Shown: positions 45,733 to 54,931, numbered from the stretch's first letter. The stretch: DNA of 64,000 nt from Peptoniphilus sp. KCTC 25270 (GCF_021012875.1 NZ_JAJMZJ010000001.1:248001-312000); one strand, 5' to 3'. The notes: generated from the sequence alone by a model not told the origin. Translations and numbers: made by a program.

Positions 45733-46878
45733 ATGGATTTTACAATGGACAAGGAACATCTACTCTTACGTCAATTGTATCGCGCATTTGCGGAAAATGA
45801 AGTAGAGCCAATTGCAGCTGAAATTGACCAAAGTCATGAAGTACCAATGGAAAACGTTAAGAAAATGGCGAAAGCTGGATTCTTTGGCGTTCCATTCCCA
45901 AAAGAGTACGGTGGACAAGGTGGAGACTACTTAGCTTATGCTATGTTAGTAGAAGAACTTTCAAAGAAATGTGCAAGTACGGGGGTAATTGTATCTGCGC
46001 ATACTTCTTTGTGCTGTGCTCCAATTTTTGAAAATGGTACAGAAGAACAAAAACAAAAATACTTACCAGACCTATTAAGCGGTAAGAAAATTGGTGCTTT
46101 TGGTTTAACAGAACCAAATGCTGGTACAGATGCATCTGGCCAACAAACTGTAGCGGTAGCTGATGGCGATGATTATATTATCAATGGTACAAAAATTTTC
46201 ATCACAAACGCAGGGTTTGCGGATGTATTTATTGTAATTGCAATTACAGATCGTACAGCAAAAGGTACAAAAGGTATTTCTGCCTTTATCGTAGAAAAAG
46301 GAACTCCTGGTTTCCGTGTGGGAGAACCAGAAAAGAAAATGGGTATCAACGCATCTTCCACTTGCGAATTAATCTTTGAAGATGTACGTGTTCCAAAGAG
46401 CGCAATGCTAGGCCGTGAAGGTAAAGGGTTTGCTATTGCTATGAAGACACTTGATGGTGGACGTATTGGTATCGCTGCACAAGCTTTGGGTATTGCTCAA
46501 GGTGCTATTGACGAAACCGTTCAATATACAAAAGAAAGAAAACAATTTGGACGCAGAATTTCTCAATTCCAAAACACTCAATTCCAACTAGCTGATATGC
46601 AAACTAGAACAGAAGCTGCTCGTCTATTGGTATACCAAGCAGCTGACCAAAAACAACAGGGACAACCTTATGGACATTTTGCTGCTATGGCTAAATTATT
46701 CGCCGCTGAAACTGCATCTGATGTAACACGTCGTGCTGTTCAATTGTTCGGTGGATATGGTTACACTGCAGACTATCCTGTTGAACGCATGATGAGAGAT
46801 GCGAAGATTACCGAAATCTATGAAGGAACTTCTGAAGTAATGAGAATGGTTGTTTCTGGCTGGATGGGTGTTAAGTAA
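45733..46878 (+). CDS. bcd: Acyl-CoA dehydrogenase (short-chain, Bcd type)
   Basis: A 381-residue FAD enzyme that interconverts acyl-CoA and enoyl-CoA. It has the FAD motif FGLTEPNAGTDAS, TNAGFAD, and the catalytic glutamate in YEGTSEVMR near residue 366. The next two genes encode EtfB and EtfA, so it likely forms a butyryl-CoA dehydrogenase-Etf complex that can couple NADH to ferredoxin. Crotonase, thiolase and 3-hydroxybutyryl-CoA dehydrogenase genes are absent from the window. AAGGGGG precedes the ATG. Confidence 0.94.
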   Translation: MDFTMDKEHLLLRQLYRAFAENEVEPIAAEIDQSHEVPMENVKKMAKAGFFGVPFPKEYGGQGGDYLAYAMLVEELSKKCASTGVIVSAHTSLCCAPIFENGTEEQKQKYLPDLLSGKKIGAFGLTEPNAGTDASGQQTVAVADGDDYIINGTKIFITNAGFADVFIVIAITDRTAKGTKGISAFIVEKGTPGFRVGEPEKKMGINASSTCELIFEDVRVPKSAMLGREGKGFAIAMKTLDGGRIGIAAQALGIAQGAIDETVQYTKERKQFGRRISQFQNTQFQLADMQTRTEAARLLVYQAADQKQQGQPYGHFAAMAKLFAAETASDVTRRAVQLFGGYGYTADYPVERMMRDAKITEIYEGTSEVMRMVVSGWMGVK

Positions 46879-46895
46879 TAGGAGGTTTATGTAAA

Positions 46896-47690
46896 ATGAA
46901 AATAGTTGTTTGTGTAAAACAAGTTCCTGATACAACAGAAGTACGCTTGGATCCAAAAACCAACACGTTGATTCGTGATGGCGTTCCAAGTATTATCAAT
47001 CCAGATGATAAAGCCGGTATTGAAGCAGCTTTACGTATTAAAGACGAAAATCCTGATTCAACGGTAACAATCCTTTCCATGGGACCACCACAAGCGGAAG
47101 AAGTTATCCGTGAAGCCATTGCTATGGGAGCTGATGATGGTGTTCTTGTTACTGACCGTGCTTTTGGTGGGGCCGATACATGGGCTACATCAACTACTAT
47201 TGCTGGTGCGTTGAGAAACATTGATTTCGATCTAGTGATTGCTGGTCGTCAAGCGATTGATGGAGATACTGCACAAGTAGGTCCTCAAATTGCGGAGCAT
47301 TTGGGGTTACCACAAGTATCTTATGCAGAGGATGTTAAAGTAGTAGACGAAAACACAATCCATGTTAGACGTCAATTTGAAGATCGCTATCACATTGTAG
47401 AAGTAAAAACTCCATGTGTTGTAACTACTTTGGCTGAATTGGCTGAACCACGTTACATGACAGTTGGTGGCGTTTATGATTCTTACAATGCTGAAATGAA
47501 AGTTTGGGGATTGGATGATATTAAAGAGAACTTAAACGTAGACCATATTGGACTTAAAGGTTCTCCAACTAAGGTTAAAAAATCCTATGCTAAAGAAGGC
47601 AAGGGCCAAGGTGTATTGTTGACTGATCTTTCTGCTGATGAAGCAGCAAGAGCAATCATCTCCAAGTTGGAAGAAAAGTTTATTATCTAA
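46896..47690 (+). CDS. etfB: Electron transfer flavoprotein beta subunit
   Basis: A 264-residue Etf beta chain with KIVVCVKQVPDT at the start and AGRQAIDGDTAQVGPQIAE near residue 110, a pattern seen in clostridial bifurcating Etf proteins. It pairs with EtfA and the acyl-CoA dehydrogenase. AGGAGG lies upstream of the ATG, 17 bases after bcd. Bifurcation is inferred from family resemblance and context, not shown by sequence alone. Confidence 0.95.
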   Translation: MKIVVCVKQVPDTTEVRLDPKTNTLIRDGVPSIINPDDKAGIEAALRIKDENPDSTVTILSMGPPQAEEVIREAIAMGADDGVLVTDRAFGGADTWATSTTIAGALRNIDFDLVIAGRQAIDGDTAQVGPQIAEHLGLPQVSYAEDVKVVDENTIHVRRQFEDRYHIVEVKTPCVVTTLAELAEPRYMTVGGVYDSYNAEMKVWGLDDIKENLNVDHIGLKGSPTKVKKSYAKEGKGQGVLLTDLSADEAARAIISKLEEKFII

Positions 47691-47718
47691 AGATTGCCAG
47701 ACAAGGAGCGTGAAATAA

Positions 47719-48729
47719 ATGAGTAAAAATGTTTTCGTCATTGCAGAGCAAAGAGACGGAGAATTACAAAAAGTTTCTGTTGAATTAATCGGTAAAGCAA
47801 ATGATTTGGCGAAAGATCTTGGCCAAGAAGTCGTTGCCGTTGTTTTAGGTGAAAAAGTTGAAAAACTTGCAGAAACAATGATTCACCACGGTGCAAACAA
47901 AGTAATCGTAGTGGAAGATCCAATGTTAAAAGAATATGTTACAGAACCATATGCAAAAGCTGTATTTGAAATCATCAAAAAATACGATCCAGAAATCGTA
48001 TTGTACGGTGCATCTTCAATCGGTCGTGATTTGGCTCCAAGATTGGCAGCTCGTATCCACACTGGTTTGACAGCGGACTGTACAGGTTTGGATATTGATC
48101 CAGAAACAAAGAACCTAATGATGACTCGTCCAGCATTTGGTGGTAACTTAATGGCTACTATCGTTTGTGAAAATCACAGACCACAAATGGCCACTGTACG
48201 TCCAGGCGTTATGACTCCATTAGAAAACAATACTTCATTAACTGGTGAAGTAATTGTTGAAGATATCAAATTCACAGAAGAAGATATGAACGTAAAAGTT
48301 ATCGAAGTATCTAAGAGTGAAAAGAAAAAAATGGATATCACTGAAGCTAACGTATTGGTATCTGGTGGACGTGGTCTAGGTGGACCAGAAGGGTTCGAAA
48401 AACTTCAAGAACTTGCAGACTTAATGGAAGGAGAAGTATCTTCTTCTCGTGCAAATGTTGATGCAGGATGGATTGAAAAAGACCGTCAAGTAGGTCAAAC
48501 TGGTAAAACTGTACGCCCAGGTGTATACTTCGCTATGGGTATTTCAGGAGCTATCCAACATTTGGCTGGTATGGAAGAATCTGATTTAATTATCGCTGTA
48601 AACAAAAATGAAAGCGCACCAATCTTTGACGTTGCTGATTTAGGTATCGTTGGAGACCTTAACAAAGTATTACCAAAATTAATTGAGGAATACAAAAAAG
48701 TGAAAGCGCAAAAAGAAGCGATTGACTAA
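47719..48729 (+). CDS. etfA: Electron transfer flavoprotein alpha subunit
   Basis: A 336-residue Etf alpha chain. The C-terminal FAD domain is clear: SGGRGLGGPEGF, VGQTGKTVRP, YFAMGISGAIQHLAGM and the VADLGIVGDL end. It has no N-terminal ferredoxin extension. Last gene of bcd-etfB-etfA; a terminator follows. Confidence 0.95.
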   Translation: MSKNVFVIAEQRDGELQKVSVELIGKANDLAKDLGQEVVAVVLGEKVEKLAETMIHHGANKVIVVEDPMLKEYVTEPYAKAVFEIIKKYDPEIVLYGASSIGRDLAPRLAARIHTGLTADCTGLDIDPETKNLMMTRPAFGGNLMATIVCENHRPQMATVRPGVMTPLENNTSLTGEVIVEDIKFTEEDMNVKVIEVSKSEKKKMDITEANVLVSGGRGLGGPEGFEKLQELADLMEGEVSSSRANVDAGWIEKDRQVGQTGKTVRPGVYFAMGISGAIQHLAGMEESDLIIAVNKNESAPIFDVADLGIVGDLNKVLPKLIEEYKKVKAQKEAID

Positions 48730-48736
48730 ATAAAAG

Positions 48737-48767
48737 AAAAGAGGCTGGATTTCCAGTCTCTTTTTTT
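48737..48767 (+). terminator. Terminator of bcd-etfBA
   Basis: AAAAGAGGCTGGA and TCCAGTCTCTTTT with a short loop and a T run. Confidence 0.88.
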
Positions 48768-48923
48768 ATGGAAAGAAAAAACTCTATTTTTTCGAGAGAG
48801 TTTTTATTATATATATTGATTCTATAGAAAAGGTATGATAAAATAAATAATTTTTCCTATATCTTTGTTGTTTTGTGCTATAATGAAGTTAGTTCGTTAT
48901 AGCTCTGTTTAAGGAGGTATGGT

Positions 48924-49436
48924 ATGTTTCACGTGGGGGATCGAATCGTATATCCGATTCATGGCGCTGGAGTTATCAAGGATATTGAAACTCGAGAAAT
49001 TTTAGGCGAAAAAAAAGAATATTACATTCTTAAAATGCCAATTAATGACATGGAAGTAATGGTGCCTGTTGGACATATGAATGATGTAGGGATTCGAGAT
49101 ATTATGACAAAAGAAGAAATGGACAAAGTGGTAGAAGTATTTAAGAATTTTAACCGTGCCCCGATGCCTGGAAATTGGAATCGTAGGTATAGACACCATC
49201 AAGAAGTGTTAAAAAGTGGAGAGTTGACGGAAATTGCAGAGGTTGTAAAGAATCTAGAATACTTAGATTTACAAAAATCTTTGTCTACTGGTGAGAGAAA
49301 AATGCTCAATACAGCTCGTCAAATCATCATTTCTGAGATGGTATTGGTTTATGATTCTACTTTTGCAGAAATCACAAAATGTGTAGATACAGCCATCCAA
49401 AACAGCGGTGTTTTAGAGAAGGAGGAAGAATCATAA
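48924..49436 (+). CDS. CarD-family transcription regulator
   Basis: A 170-residue protein with an N-terminal CarD/TRCF-like domain (VGDRIVYPIHGAGVI), which binds RNA polymerase beta, and a helical C-terminal DNA-binding part (LSTGERKMLNTARQIIISEM). It likely stabilises initiation complexes at certain promoters. AAGGAGG precedes the ATG. The ribosome-binding site of the PIN/TRAM gene lies in its last codons. Confidence 0.9.
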   Translation: MFHVGDRIVYPIHGAGVIKDIETREILGEKKEYYILKMPINDMEVMVPVGHMNDVGIRDIMTKEEMDKVVEVFKNFNRAPMPGNWNRRYRHHQEVLKSGELTEIAEVVKNLEYLDLQKSLSTGERKMLNTARQIIISEMVLVYDSTFAEITKCVDTAIQNSGVLEKEEES

Positions 49437-50548
49437 GAACCCAAAAGTGGATTACGATTCTATTCCGGACAATCTTTACTTTTTTGGGATTGGCCATAGG
49501 ATACGTAATTGTAAATTTCATGAAAAAGACAGACTTCTTTGCGGAATTTACAGGACACACGATAGGTTTAGTGGCTCAGATAGCTATTATTGTTTTATTC
49601 GGACTTATTTTTTTATTGCTATCTAGAGTATTAATAAAACTTATCTTCAACTTTGTAAATGTAGCAGAGAAGGAAATGCAAAATAGACCTGCCTCGGATT
49701 TAATTTGGGGTACGGTAGGGTTGGTAGCTGGAATTTTTATAGCCTACTTAATCTCCATACCGATTTATCGTCTAGATTTGCCTGTCATTGGTAGTTTATT
49801 GTCCCTTCTTGTCTACATGATTTTAGGATATTTAGGAATCCGAATCATGATGCGCAAGAGAGGAGAGATTACAACGGCTGTGAAAGAAATTAACCTTCCT
49901 GGTTTTTCCGGTGAAAAGAAGGCGTTGAAAAATAATATTCGAGCCGTGCCAAAAGTTCTGGACACATCGGTTATTATTGATGGCCGAGTGGTGGAAATCG
50001 AAAAAATAGGATTTCTAGAAGGTCCATTGCTAATTCCTATTTCTGTTTTGCATGAATTGCAACACATTGCCGATAGTAGCGATAGCTTAAAGAGAACGCG
50101 CGGAAGACGCGGGTTGGATTCTGTAAAGCGTATGCAGGAAGAAGGAAATAGCGAAATTGTGATTTCTGAAGAAACCTACGACGATATTCCAGAAGTGGAT
50201 TCAAAGATTATGAAATTGGCTCAGGATGTAAATGGTGTAATTGTGACCAATGATTATAACTTAAATAAAGTGGCATCCGTTCAAGGGATACAGGTTCTAA
50301 ACATTAATGAACTGTCCAATGCAGTAAAACCTGTGGTCATTCCAGGGGAATCCATGGCGATTACCATTGTAAAAGAAGGAAATCAAGCAAAACAAGGTTT
50401 GGCTTACTTAGATGATGGAACCATGGTTGTAGTAGAAAATGGATATGATTTGATTGGAGAAACTGTAGATTGTTTGGTAACTTCTGTGTTGCAAACGGCT
50501 GCGGGCAAAATGATTTTTGCCAAGCCAAAGGAGCAGGAGAATGATTAA
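49433..50548 (+). CDS. PIN and TRAM domain membrane protein (YacL type), start uncertain
   Basis: A YacL-like protein of about 371 residues: four hydrophobic segments in residues 1-135, a PIN-like nuclease domain from VLDTSVIIDGR near 181, and a C-terminal TRAM RNA-binding domain. The frame is open upstream to an ATG at 49379, but that has no ribosome-binding site and would overlap carD by 58 bases. AAGGAGG at 49419-49425 points to a start near 49430-49433, where the codons are ATC and ATA; the ATA overlaps the carD stop as ATAA. A non-AUG start (or a base-call error) is therefore likely. The coordinate given is a best estimate. Confidence 0.78.
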   Translation: MRTQKWITILFRTIFTFLGLAIGYVIVNFMKKTDFFAEFTGHTIGLVAQIAIIVLFGLIFLLLSRVLIKLIFNFVNVAEKEMQNRPASDLIWGTVGLVAGIFIAYLISIPIYRLDLPVIGSLLSLLVYMILGYLGIRIMMRKRGEITTAVKEINLPGFSGEKKALKNNIRAVPKVLDTSVIIDGRVVEIEKIGFLEGPLLIPISVLHELQHIADSSDSLKRTRGRRGLDSVKRMQEEGNSEIVISEETYDDIPEVDSKIMKLAQDVNGVIVTNDYNLNKVASVQGIQVLNINELSNAVKPVVIPGESMAITIVKEGNQAKQGLAYLDDGTMVVVENGYDLIGETVDCLVTSVLQTAAGKMIFAKPKEQEND

Positions 50549-51104
50549 AAAGATTCAAGGGGAAAAAATTTTTTTGTCGCCCATTGAAAAAGAAGAAATT
50601 TCTTATTTTCACCAATTCATTAACGATATGGAAATGAGTGTTCTAACAGGGACGTTTTCCATGGTGATGAATCGGGAAAAGGAAGCGGAGTATTTTCAAG
50701 ATCTAGAAGACACCGTTCAATTGGGAATCCATGAAATGGAAACGGGAAAAATTATTGGACTTGTGGAATTTATGAATATAAGCTCCATTGGTCGCTCAGC
50801 AGAAATTGGGATCTCTATTGGAGAGTCTGAAGAACGAAATCAAGGATTTGGAAGAGAAGCCTTGGAACTTATGCTGGAATTTGGATTCCGCACATTGAAC
50901 TTTCATAGTATTTACTTGACGGTTGTGGATGGAAACGCTCGGGGAATGCATCTTTATGAAAGTATCGGATTTAAGGAAGCGGGGCGTCTAAGAGAGCATC
51001 GCTTTGTAAATGGAATATATCGTGACGTTCTTTATATGGATTTGTTACGAGAAGAATTTAAGGGTAGAGCGATTTCGGATGAAATCGAAAGAATAATCCA
51101 ATAA
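50541..51104 (+). CDS. GNAT-family acetyltransferase (RimJ/RimL-like)
   Basis: A 187-residue N-acetyltransferase with an acetyl-CoA-binding segment (ERNQGFGREALELML near residue 101) and YESIGFKEAGRLREH near 143. RimJ/L-like proteins acetylate amino groups of ribosomal proteins or small molecules; the substrate is unknown. It overlaps the PIN/TRAM gene by eight bases; AAGGAGCAGGAG precedes the ATG. Confidence 0.88.
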   Translation: MIKKIQGEKIFLSPIEKEEISYFHQFINDMEMSVLTGTFSMVMNREKEAEYFQDLEDTVQLGIHEMETGKIIGLVEFMNISSIGRSAEIGISIGESEERNQGFGREALELMLEFGFRTLNFHSIYLTVVDGNARGMHLYESIGFKEAGRLREHRFVNGIYRDVLYMDLLREEFKGRAISDEIERIIQ

Positions 51105-51127
51105 GCGTCCTTCGGGACGCTTTTTTT
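51103..51127 (+). terminator. Terminator after the acetyltransferase gene
   Basis: AGCGTCC and GGACGCT with a TTC loop followed by a T run. Confidence 0.85.
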
Positions 51128-51138
51128 AAGGAGATTAT

Positions 51139-52311
51139 ATGATTGGAATCGATATAGTAGAAATCAAAAGAGTTGAGAAGTTATGGAATCGATGGGGAGA
51201 AAAATTTGTAAGAAGGGTTTTTAGTGCAACAGAACAGAAAGAACTTACAGAAGAGGGTATAACCACTCAAAAATTAGCCGGGCGTTACGCTGCCAAAGAG
51301 GCCATAGTAAAATCTACGGAATTGGGAATGGGAAAAATGGGAATAAGAGAAATTGAAATTCTAAGGAGTTCCAAGGGTGGAGTTTATGGAATATGGAAAG
51401 GGAATCGATTTTTGGTTTCCATTAGCCATGAGAAAGACTATGCCGTAGCCATAGCGAAGAAAATAAACTTCCATAAGAAAGAAAACATTCCACAGGAAAT
51501 GTTAGAAATATTCCCTTATCCCAAAGAGGACGATCACAAAGGCTCTCGTGGAAAAATTGGAATGGTTTCAGGTAGGGAAGGAATGATTGGCGCGGCTATT
51601 TTATCCGCTCAAAGTGCCATGCGAACAGGGGCTGGCTATTGTTTTGTTTTTTGTACAGAGGAAATTTCCCGTGAACTATCTTTGCGGTTAACAGAGCCTA
51701 TTTTACAGCCATTTCAAGGGATAGAACAGGAAAAAAACGAATTAAGTAAAATGGATTCCATTGGAATTGGCCCAGGATTGGGGACGGATTCTCTTGCAAA
51801 AGAGCGTCTTGAAAATGCCATGGATTGCGAGGTTCCTTTGGTAATCGATGCAGATGGATTGAATCTTTTGTCTAAGGATTTGCATCTTCTAAGAAAACGG
51901 AAAAATGCAACGATTTTAACGCCTCATGAAATGGAAATGAGCCGTTTATCGGGGATTCCTGTAGAGGAAATTCGTAAAAATCGTGAAAAAATAGCGAAGG
52001 ATTTTGCGAAAAATCATCAGGTTGTATTGGTATTAAAAGGCTCCAAAACGTTGGTAACAGACGGGGAGAAAATCTATAAAAACAAAACCGGGAATCCTGG
52101 AATGGCTACTGCTGGGTCTGGGGATGTTTTGTTGGGTGTGATTTCTACCTTTTTAGGGCAGGGACTCACTCCTTTTGATGCAGCAAGGCTTGGCGTATAT
52201 GTTCATGGCTTGGCAGGAGATCTGGCAAAGGAAGAATTTTCCATGAATGGAATGATTGCTTCTGACTTTGTAAATTTTTTACCAAAGACACTGAAATTGT
52301 TCTATCCATAA
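51139..52311 (+). CDS. Fused holo-ACP synthase and NAD(P)H-hydrate dehydratase
   Basis: A 390-residue two-domain protein. Residues 1-112 are AcpS, with the metal-binding aspartate in GIDIVEI (Asp5) and glutamate in AAKEA (Glu54), which loads 4'-phosphopantetheine on acyl carrier protein. Residues about 125-390 are NnrD, which dehydrates damaged NAD(P)HX, with GPGLG, LTPHEMEM, and the AGSGDVLLG motif near residue 319. NnrE epimerase is absent. These genes are often neighbours; here they form one reading frame with no frameshift evident. AAGGAG precedes the ATG. Confidence 0.9.
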   Translation: MIGIDIVEIKRVEKLWNRWGEKFVRRVFSATEQKELTEEGITTQKLAGRYAAKEAIVKSTELGMGKMGIREIEILRSSKGGVYGIWKGNRFLVSISHEKDYAVAIAKKINFHKKENIPQEMLEIFPYPKEDDHKGSRGKIGMVSGREGMIGAAILSAQSAMRTGAGYCFVFCTEEISRELSLRLTEPILQPFQGIEQEKNELSKMDSIGIGPGLGTDSLAKERLENAMDCEVPLVIDADGLNLLSKDLHLLRKRKNATILTPHEMEMSRLSGIPVEEIRKNREKIAKDFAKNHQVVLVLKGSKTLVTDGEKIYKNKTGNPGMATAGSGDVLLGVISTFLGQGLTPFDAARLGVYVHGLAGDLAKEEFSMNGMIASDFVNFLPKTLKLFYP

Positions 52312-52312
52312 A

Positions 52313-52342
52313 TTGACGTTACTGGGATGTAGGGTTTATAAT
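52313..52342 (+). promoter_or_regulatory. Promoter of the mazF gene
   Basis: TTGACG at 52313-52318 and TATAAT at 52337-52342 with an 18-base spacer, placed immediately after the fused gene. Confidence 0.65.
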
Positions 52343-52389
52343 AGAAGTATCTCTAAGTCGCAATCCAACTTAAAAATAGGATGTGGTAT

Positions 52390-52740
52390 ATGGTAATTAA
52401 AAGAGGCGATATTTTTTATGCAGATCTGAGTCCGGTTATAGGATCGGAGCAAGGTGGCGTTCGCCCTGTTGTAATTATTCAGAATGACGTAGGGAATAAA
52501 TATTCTCCTACAACAGTGGTTGCAGCCATCACGTCTCAGCTGAATAAAACGAAGTTGCCGACTCACGTCCAAGTCAAGGCAACGGATAATGACTTACCTA
52601 AAAACTCTGTGATTCTTATGGAACAGGTTCGGACGATCGATAAAAAAAGATTAAGAGAAAAAATCGGTAGATTTAATGAGGATATTATGAAAGCTGTGGA
52701 TCAAGCAGCAAAAATAAGTTTGGGTTTGCGTGACAAATAG
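52390..52740 (+). CDS. ndoA: MazF/NdoA-type mRNA endoribonuclease
   Basis: A 116-residue toxin similar to Bacillus NdoA (MazF), with Arg25 in GGVRPV and Thr48 in AAITSQ, the two catalytic residues, and PTTVVAAIT. It cuts mRNA at short sites. Its own promoter lies just upstream. The 78 bases between the preceding gene and this start contain no antitoxin, and the usual alr-ndoAI order is missing. An ATG at 52381 would add three residues; 52390 fits the family N-terminus. Confidence 0.93.
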   Translation: MVIKRGDIFYADLSPVIGSEQGGVRPVVIIQNDVGNKYSPTTVVAAITSQLNKTKLPTHVQVKATDNDLPKNSVILMEQVRTIDKKRLREKIGRFNEDIMKAVDQAAKISLGLRDK

Positions 52741-52832
52741 AGTACATATTGAATAAGCGCGAAGATGTGTTCTTCGTGCTTATTTTTTGCTACTAGTGTA
52801 TAATAAAATTATTGTATAGAAGGGGTGATGAA

Positions 52833-53297
52833 ATGAATTGGAAGAAGAATATAGGGAAAAAGTTTATTGCTATTGGTGCGATAGGATTCTTTTTAGCATT
52901 CGGTTCGAAGCCTTTGCTAGCAAATGGGGATGATCCTTTGATTTCGCTAAGTTATTTTAACCAACAAATAGAGTTGTTAAAGCAAGAATTGCGAATTACT
53001 TCGCCGACAACGGGGTATGGCTCAGATTCTTTGGTCGTTGTCAATGCCAATGCTGGGTCAAGAATTGTTGGAGCGAGTGGAACGGAAATGATATTGCGAA
53101 GTGGAAGAGCCACAGCAATTGCTTCTGATTTAGGCGGTCTTTCTGATGTTACAGAAGGAAGAGATATTCCAGAAGGAGAAGAGGTAAAATCCAATCATCA
53201 GTTGATTTTACCAAGAAGCGATGGAAGGGGCTTAAAGGCCAAGACAGACGTTATTGTTATGGTTCGAGGAAGTTATTCCATTTTAGGAAATGAATAA
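52833..53297 (+). CDS. Secreted protein of unknown function
   Basis: A 154-residue exported protein: a signal peptide of about 30 residues ending near LLANG, then a short helix and a compact beta-rich domain with GSRIVGASGTEMILRSGRA and LGGLSDVTEG. Similar exported proteins occur in clostridia but I cannot name a function. The start ATG at 52833 has AAGGGGTG upstream. It overlaps no gene but precedes the glycosyltransferase by ten bases, so it is probably part of the wall-polymer operon. Confidence 0.7.
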   Translation: MNWKKNIGKKFIAIGAIGFFLAFGSKPLLANGDDPLISLSYFNQQIELLKQELRITSPTTGYGSDSLVVVNANAGSRIVGASGTEMILRSGRATAIASDLGGLSDVTEGRDIPEGEEVKSNHQLILPRSDGRGLKAKTDVIVMVRGSYSILGNE

Positions 53298-53307
53298 AGG
53301 AGTATCC

Positions 53308-54441
53308 ATGATAAAAGTACTTCATTTAATCAGTGGAGGAGATAGCGGCGGTGCAAAAACCCATATTTTTTCCTTAATGAAAGGATTTCAAGGAAAAGCA
53401 AAGGCGAAAATTATTTGTTTTATCCATGAAGATTTCTATGATGAGGCAAAAGAGGCGGGAATTGATATAGAGCTAGTAGAACAAAAAAGTCGCTTTGATA
53501 TGAAGGCGATGGATAGGGTAAAAAAAGAAATTCAAGAAGGGGATTATGATTTGATCCATTGCCATGGGGCAAGGGCTAATTTTAATGCTCTCTTTTTGCG
53601 TTCTTCCATAAATGTGCCAATGGTAACAACCCTTCATAGTGATTATCGATTGGATTTTAAGGACAGCTTTATTAAAGACAAAATTTTTACTCCATTGAAT
53701 ACATTCGCTTTGAAGCGCTTTTCTTATTATATAGCGATTACTCAGAAATTTAAGGAAATGCTGATTTCTCGTGGTTTTCCAAAAGAAAAAATCTATGTTG
53801 TTTACAATGGAATTGACATGGATAGTCGTCTTGGCACCATGGAACGAGAAAAATTTTTGGAGCGATTTGACTTAACAGAGCATAAAGACAAGACATTATT
53901 TGTTATGGCAGCACGATTGGACCAAGTAAAAGACCACCGAACTTTGGTTAAGGCCATTAATGAGAACAAAAAAAGTTTACAAGATTCTTTCTTTATTTTG
54001 GCTGGTTCTGGAATGGAAGAAGAGCATTTGAAAAGCTATATAAAGGAGCATGGGTTGGAAAACAACGTTCGACTCATTGGAGAGTTAAAGGATCCTGAGA
54101 ATTTATTTGCGGCAGGAGATGTGAACCTTTTAACCTCAAAGAGCGAGTCCTTCCCTTATGCTTTAATGGAAGGGGCGCGAGAAAATCTTGCCTTTGTAGC
54201 TTCGAAAGTAGGAGGAATTCCTGAGATGGCAGGCAAGAATCAAGATTACCTGTTTGAACCAGGAAATGCCCAAGAATTGGGAGAAATTTTAGTTAGAATA
54301 AACAATCATCCAGAACAGCTGAAAGAACGAGGAGTAGCCTTGAATCAGTATGTTCGAGAGCATTTTTCGGCGGAATCTATGGCGAAAAAACATATTGAAA
54401 TTTATGAAGATATTATAAAGAAAGATGGAGGAAAGAACTAG
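53308..54441 (+). CDS. Glycosyltransferase family 4
   Basis: A 377-residue GT-B enzyme that adds a sugar to a growing glycan. It has GGDSGGAKTH near the N-terminus, an IHCHGARAN segment near 91, ARLDQVKDH near 209, and a donor-site pattern SKSESFPYALMEG near 278-290. It lies in the operon leading to a wall polymer. I chose the ATG at 53308 because AAAGGAG lies five bases upstream. Confidence 0.92.
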   Translation: MIKVLHLISGGDSGGAKTHIFSLMKGFQGKAKAKIICFIHEDFYDEAKEAGIDIELVEQKSRFDMKAMDRVKKEIQEGDYDLIHCHGARANFNALFLRSSINVPMVTTLHSDYRLDFKDSFIKDKIFTPLNTFALKRFSYYIAITQKFKEMLISRGFPKEKIYVVYNGIDMDSRLGTMEREKFLERFDLTEHKDKTLFVMAARLDQVKDHRTLVKAINENKKSLQDSFFILAGSGMEEEHLKSYIKEHGLENNVRLIGELKDPENLFAAGDVNLLTSKSESFPYALMEGARENLAFVASKVGGIPEMAGKNQDYLFEPGNAQELGEILVRINNHPEQLKERGVALNQYVREHFSAESMAKKHIEIYEDIIKKDGGKN

Positions 54442-54442
54442 A

Positions 54443-54928
54443 ATGCAGTTAATGGACAAAAAAGGGAAGCTATTTGGAATTGTAAATATTATTGATTTAT
54501 TATTCGTTTTGATTCTAATTGTAGCAATTGTAGGAGGCATCACTCGCTTCAAAGATACATCCGTTGTAGCGGAATCTACAGGAAAAGGGAAAGTAACCAT
54601 GATGGTTGCCGATGTACGCTCTCAAACCGTAGAAAACATCCGGGAAGGACAAGAGTTGTATCACTACGATAAAGGCGTTTACATGGGAAAAATTTCTAAA
54701 GTAGAAGTGACTCCTTACTTAGATAAAGTGGAAGGAAACGGAGAATGGATCCAAGCAGAAGTTCCTGATAAGTACACAATCTTTATTGAATTGGATGTAG
54801 ATGTTACAGAAACAGATAAAAGCTATGTTGTTGGTGGAGAAGAAATTCGCGTAGGAGTAGAATATCGCGTGAAATCTAAAACAAGTGCCTTTACGGGGGT
54901 TGTTGTAGGTATCAATGTAGAGGAGTAA
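54443..54928 (+). CDS. DUF4330 membrane-anchored protein
   Basis: A 161-residue protein with a short cytoplasmic start (DKKGKLFGIVNIIDL), one membrane segment (about residues 15-33) and an extracytoplasmic beta domain, a DUF4330 protein. Such genes recur next to polysaccharide clusters in clostridia, with no known activity. The ATG at 54443 has GGAGG eleven bases upstream; ATG at 54452 is also possible. It starts one base after the glycosyltransferase gene. Confidence 0.75.
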   Translation: MQLMDKKGKLFGIVNIIDLLFVLILIVAIVGGITRFKDTSVVAESTGKGKVTMMVADVRSQTVENIREGQELYHYDKGVYMGKISKVEVTPYLDKVEGNGEWIQAEVPDKYTIFIELDVDVTETDKSYVVGGEEIRVGVEYRVKSKTSAFTGVVVGINVEE

Positions 54929-54931
54929 TAT

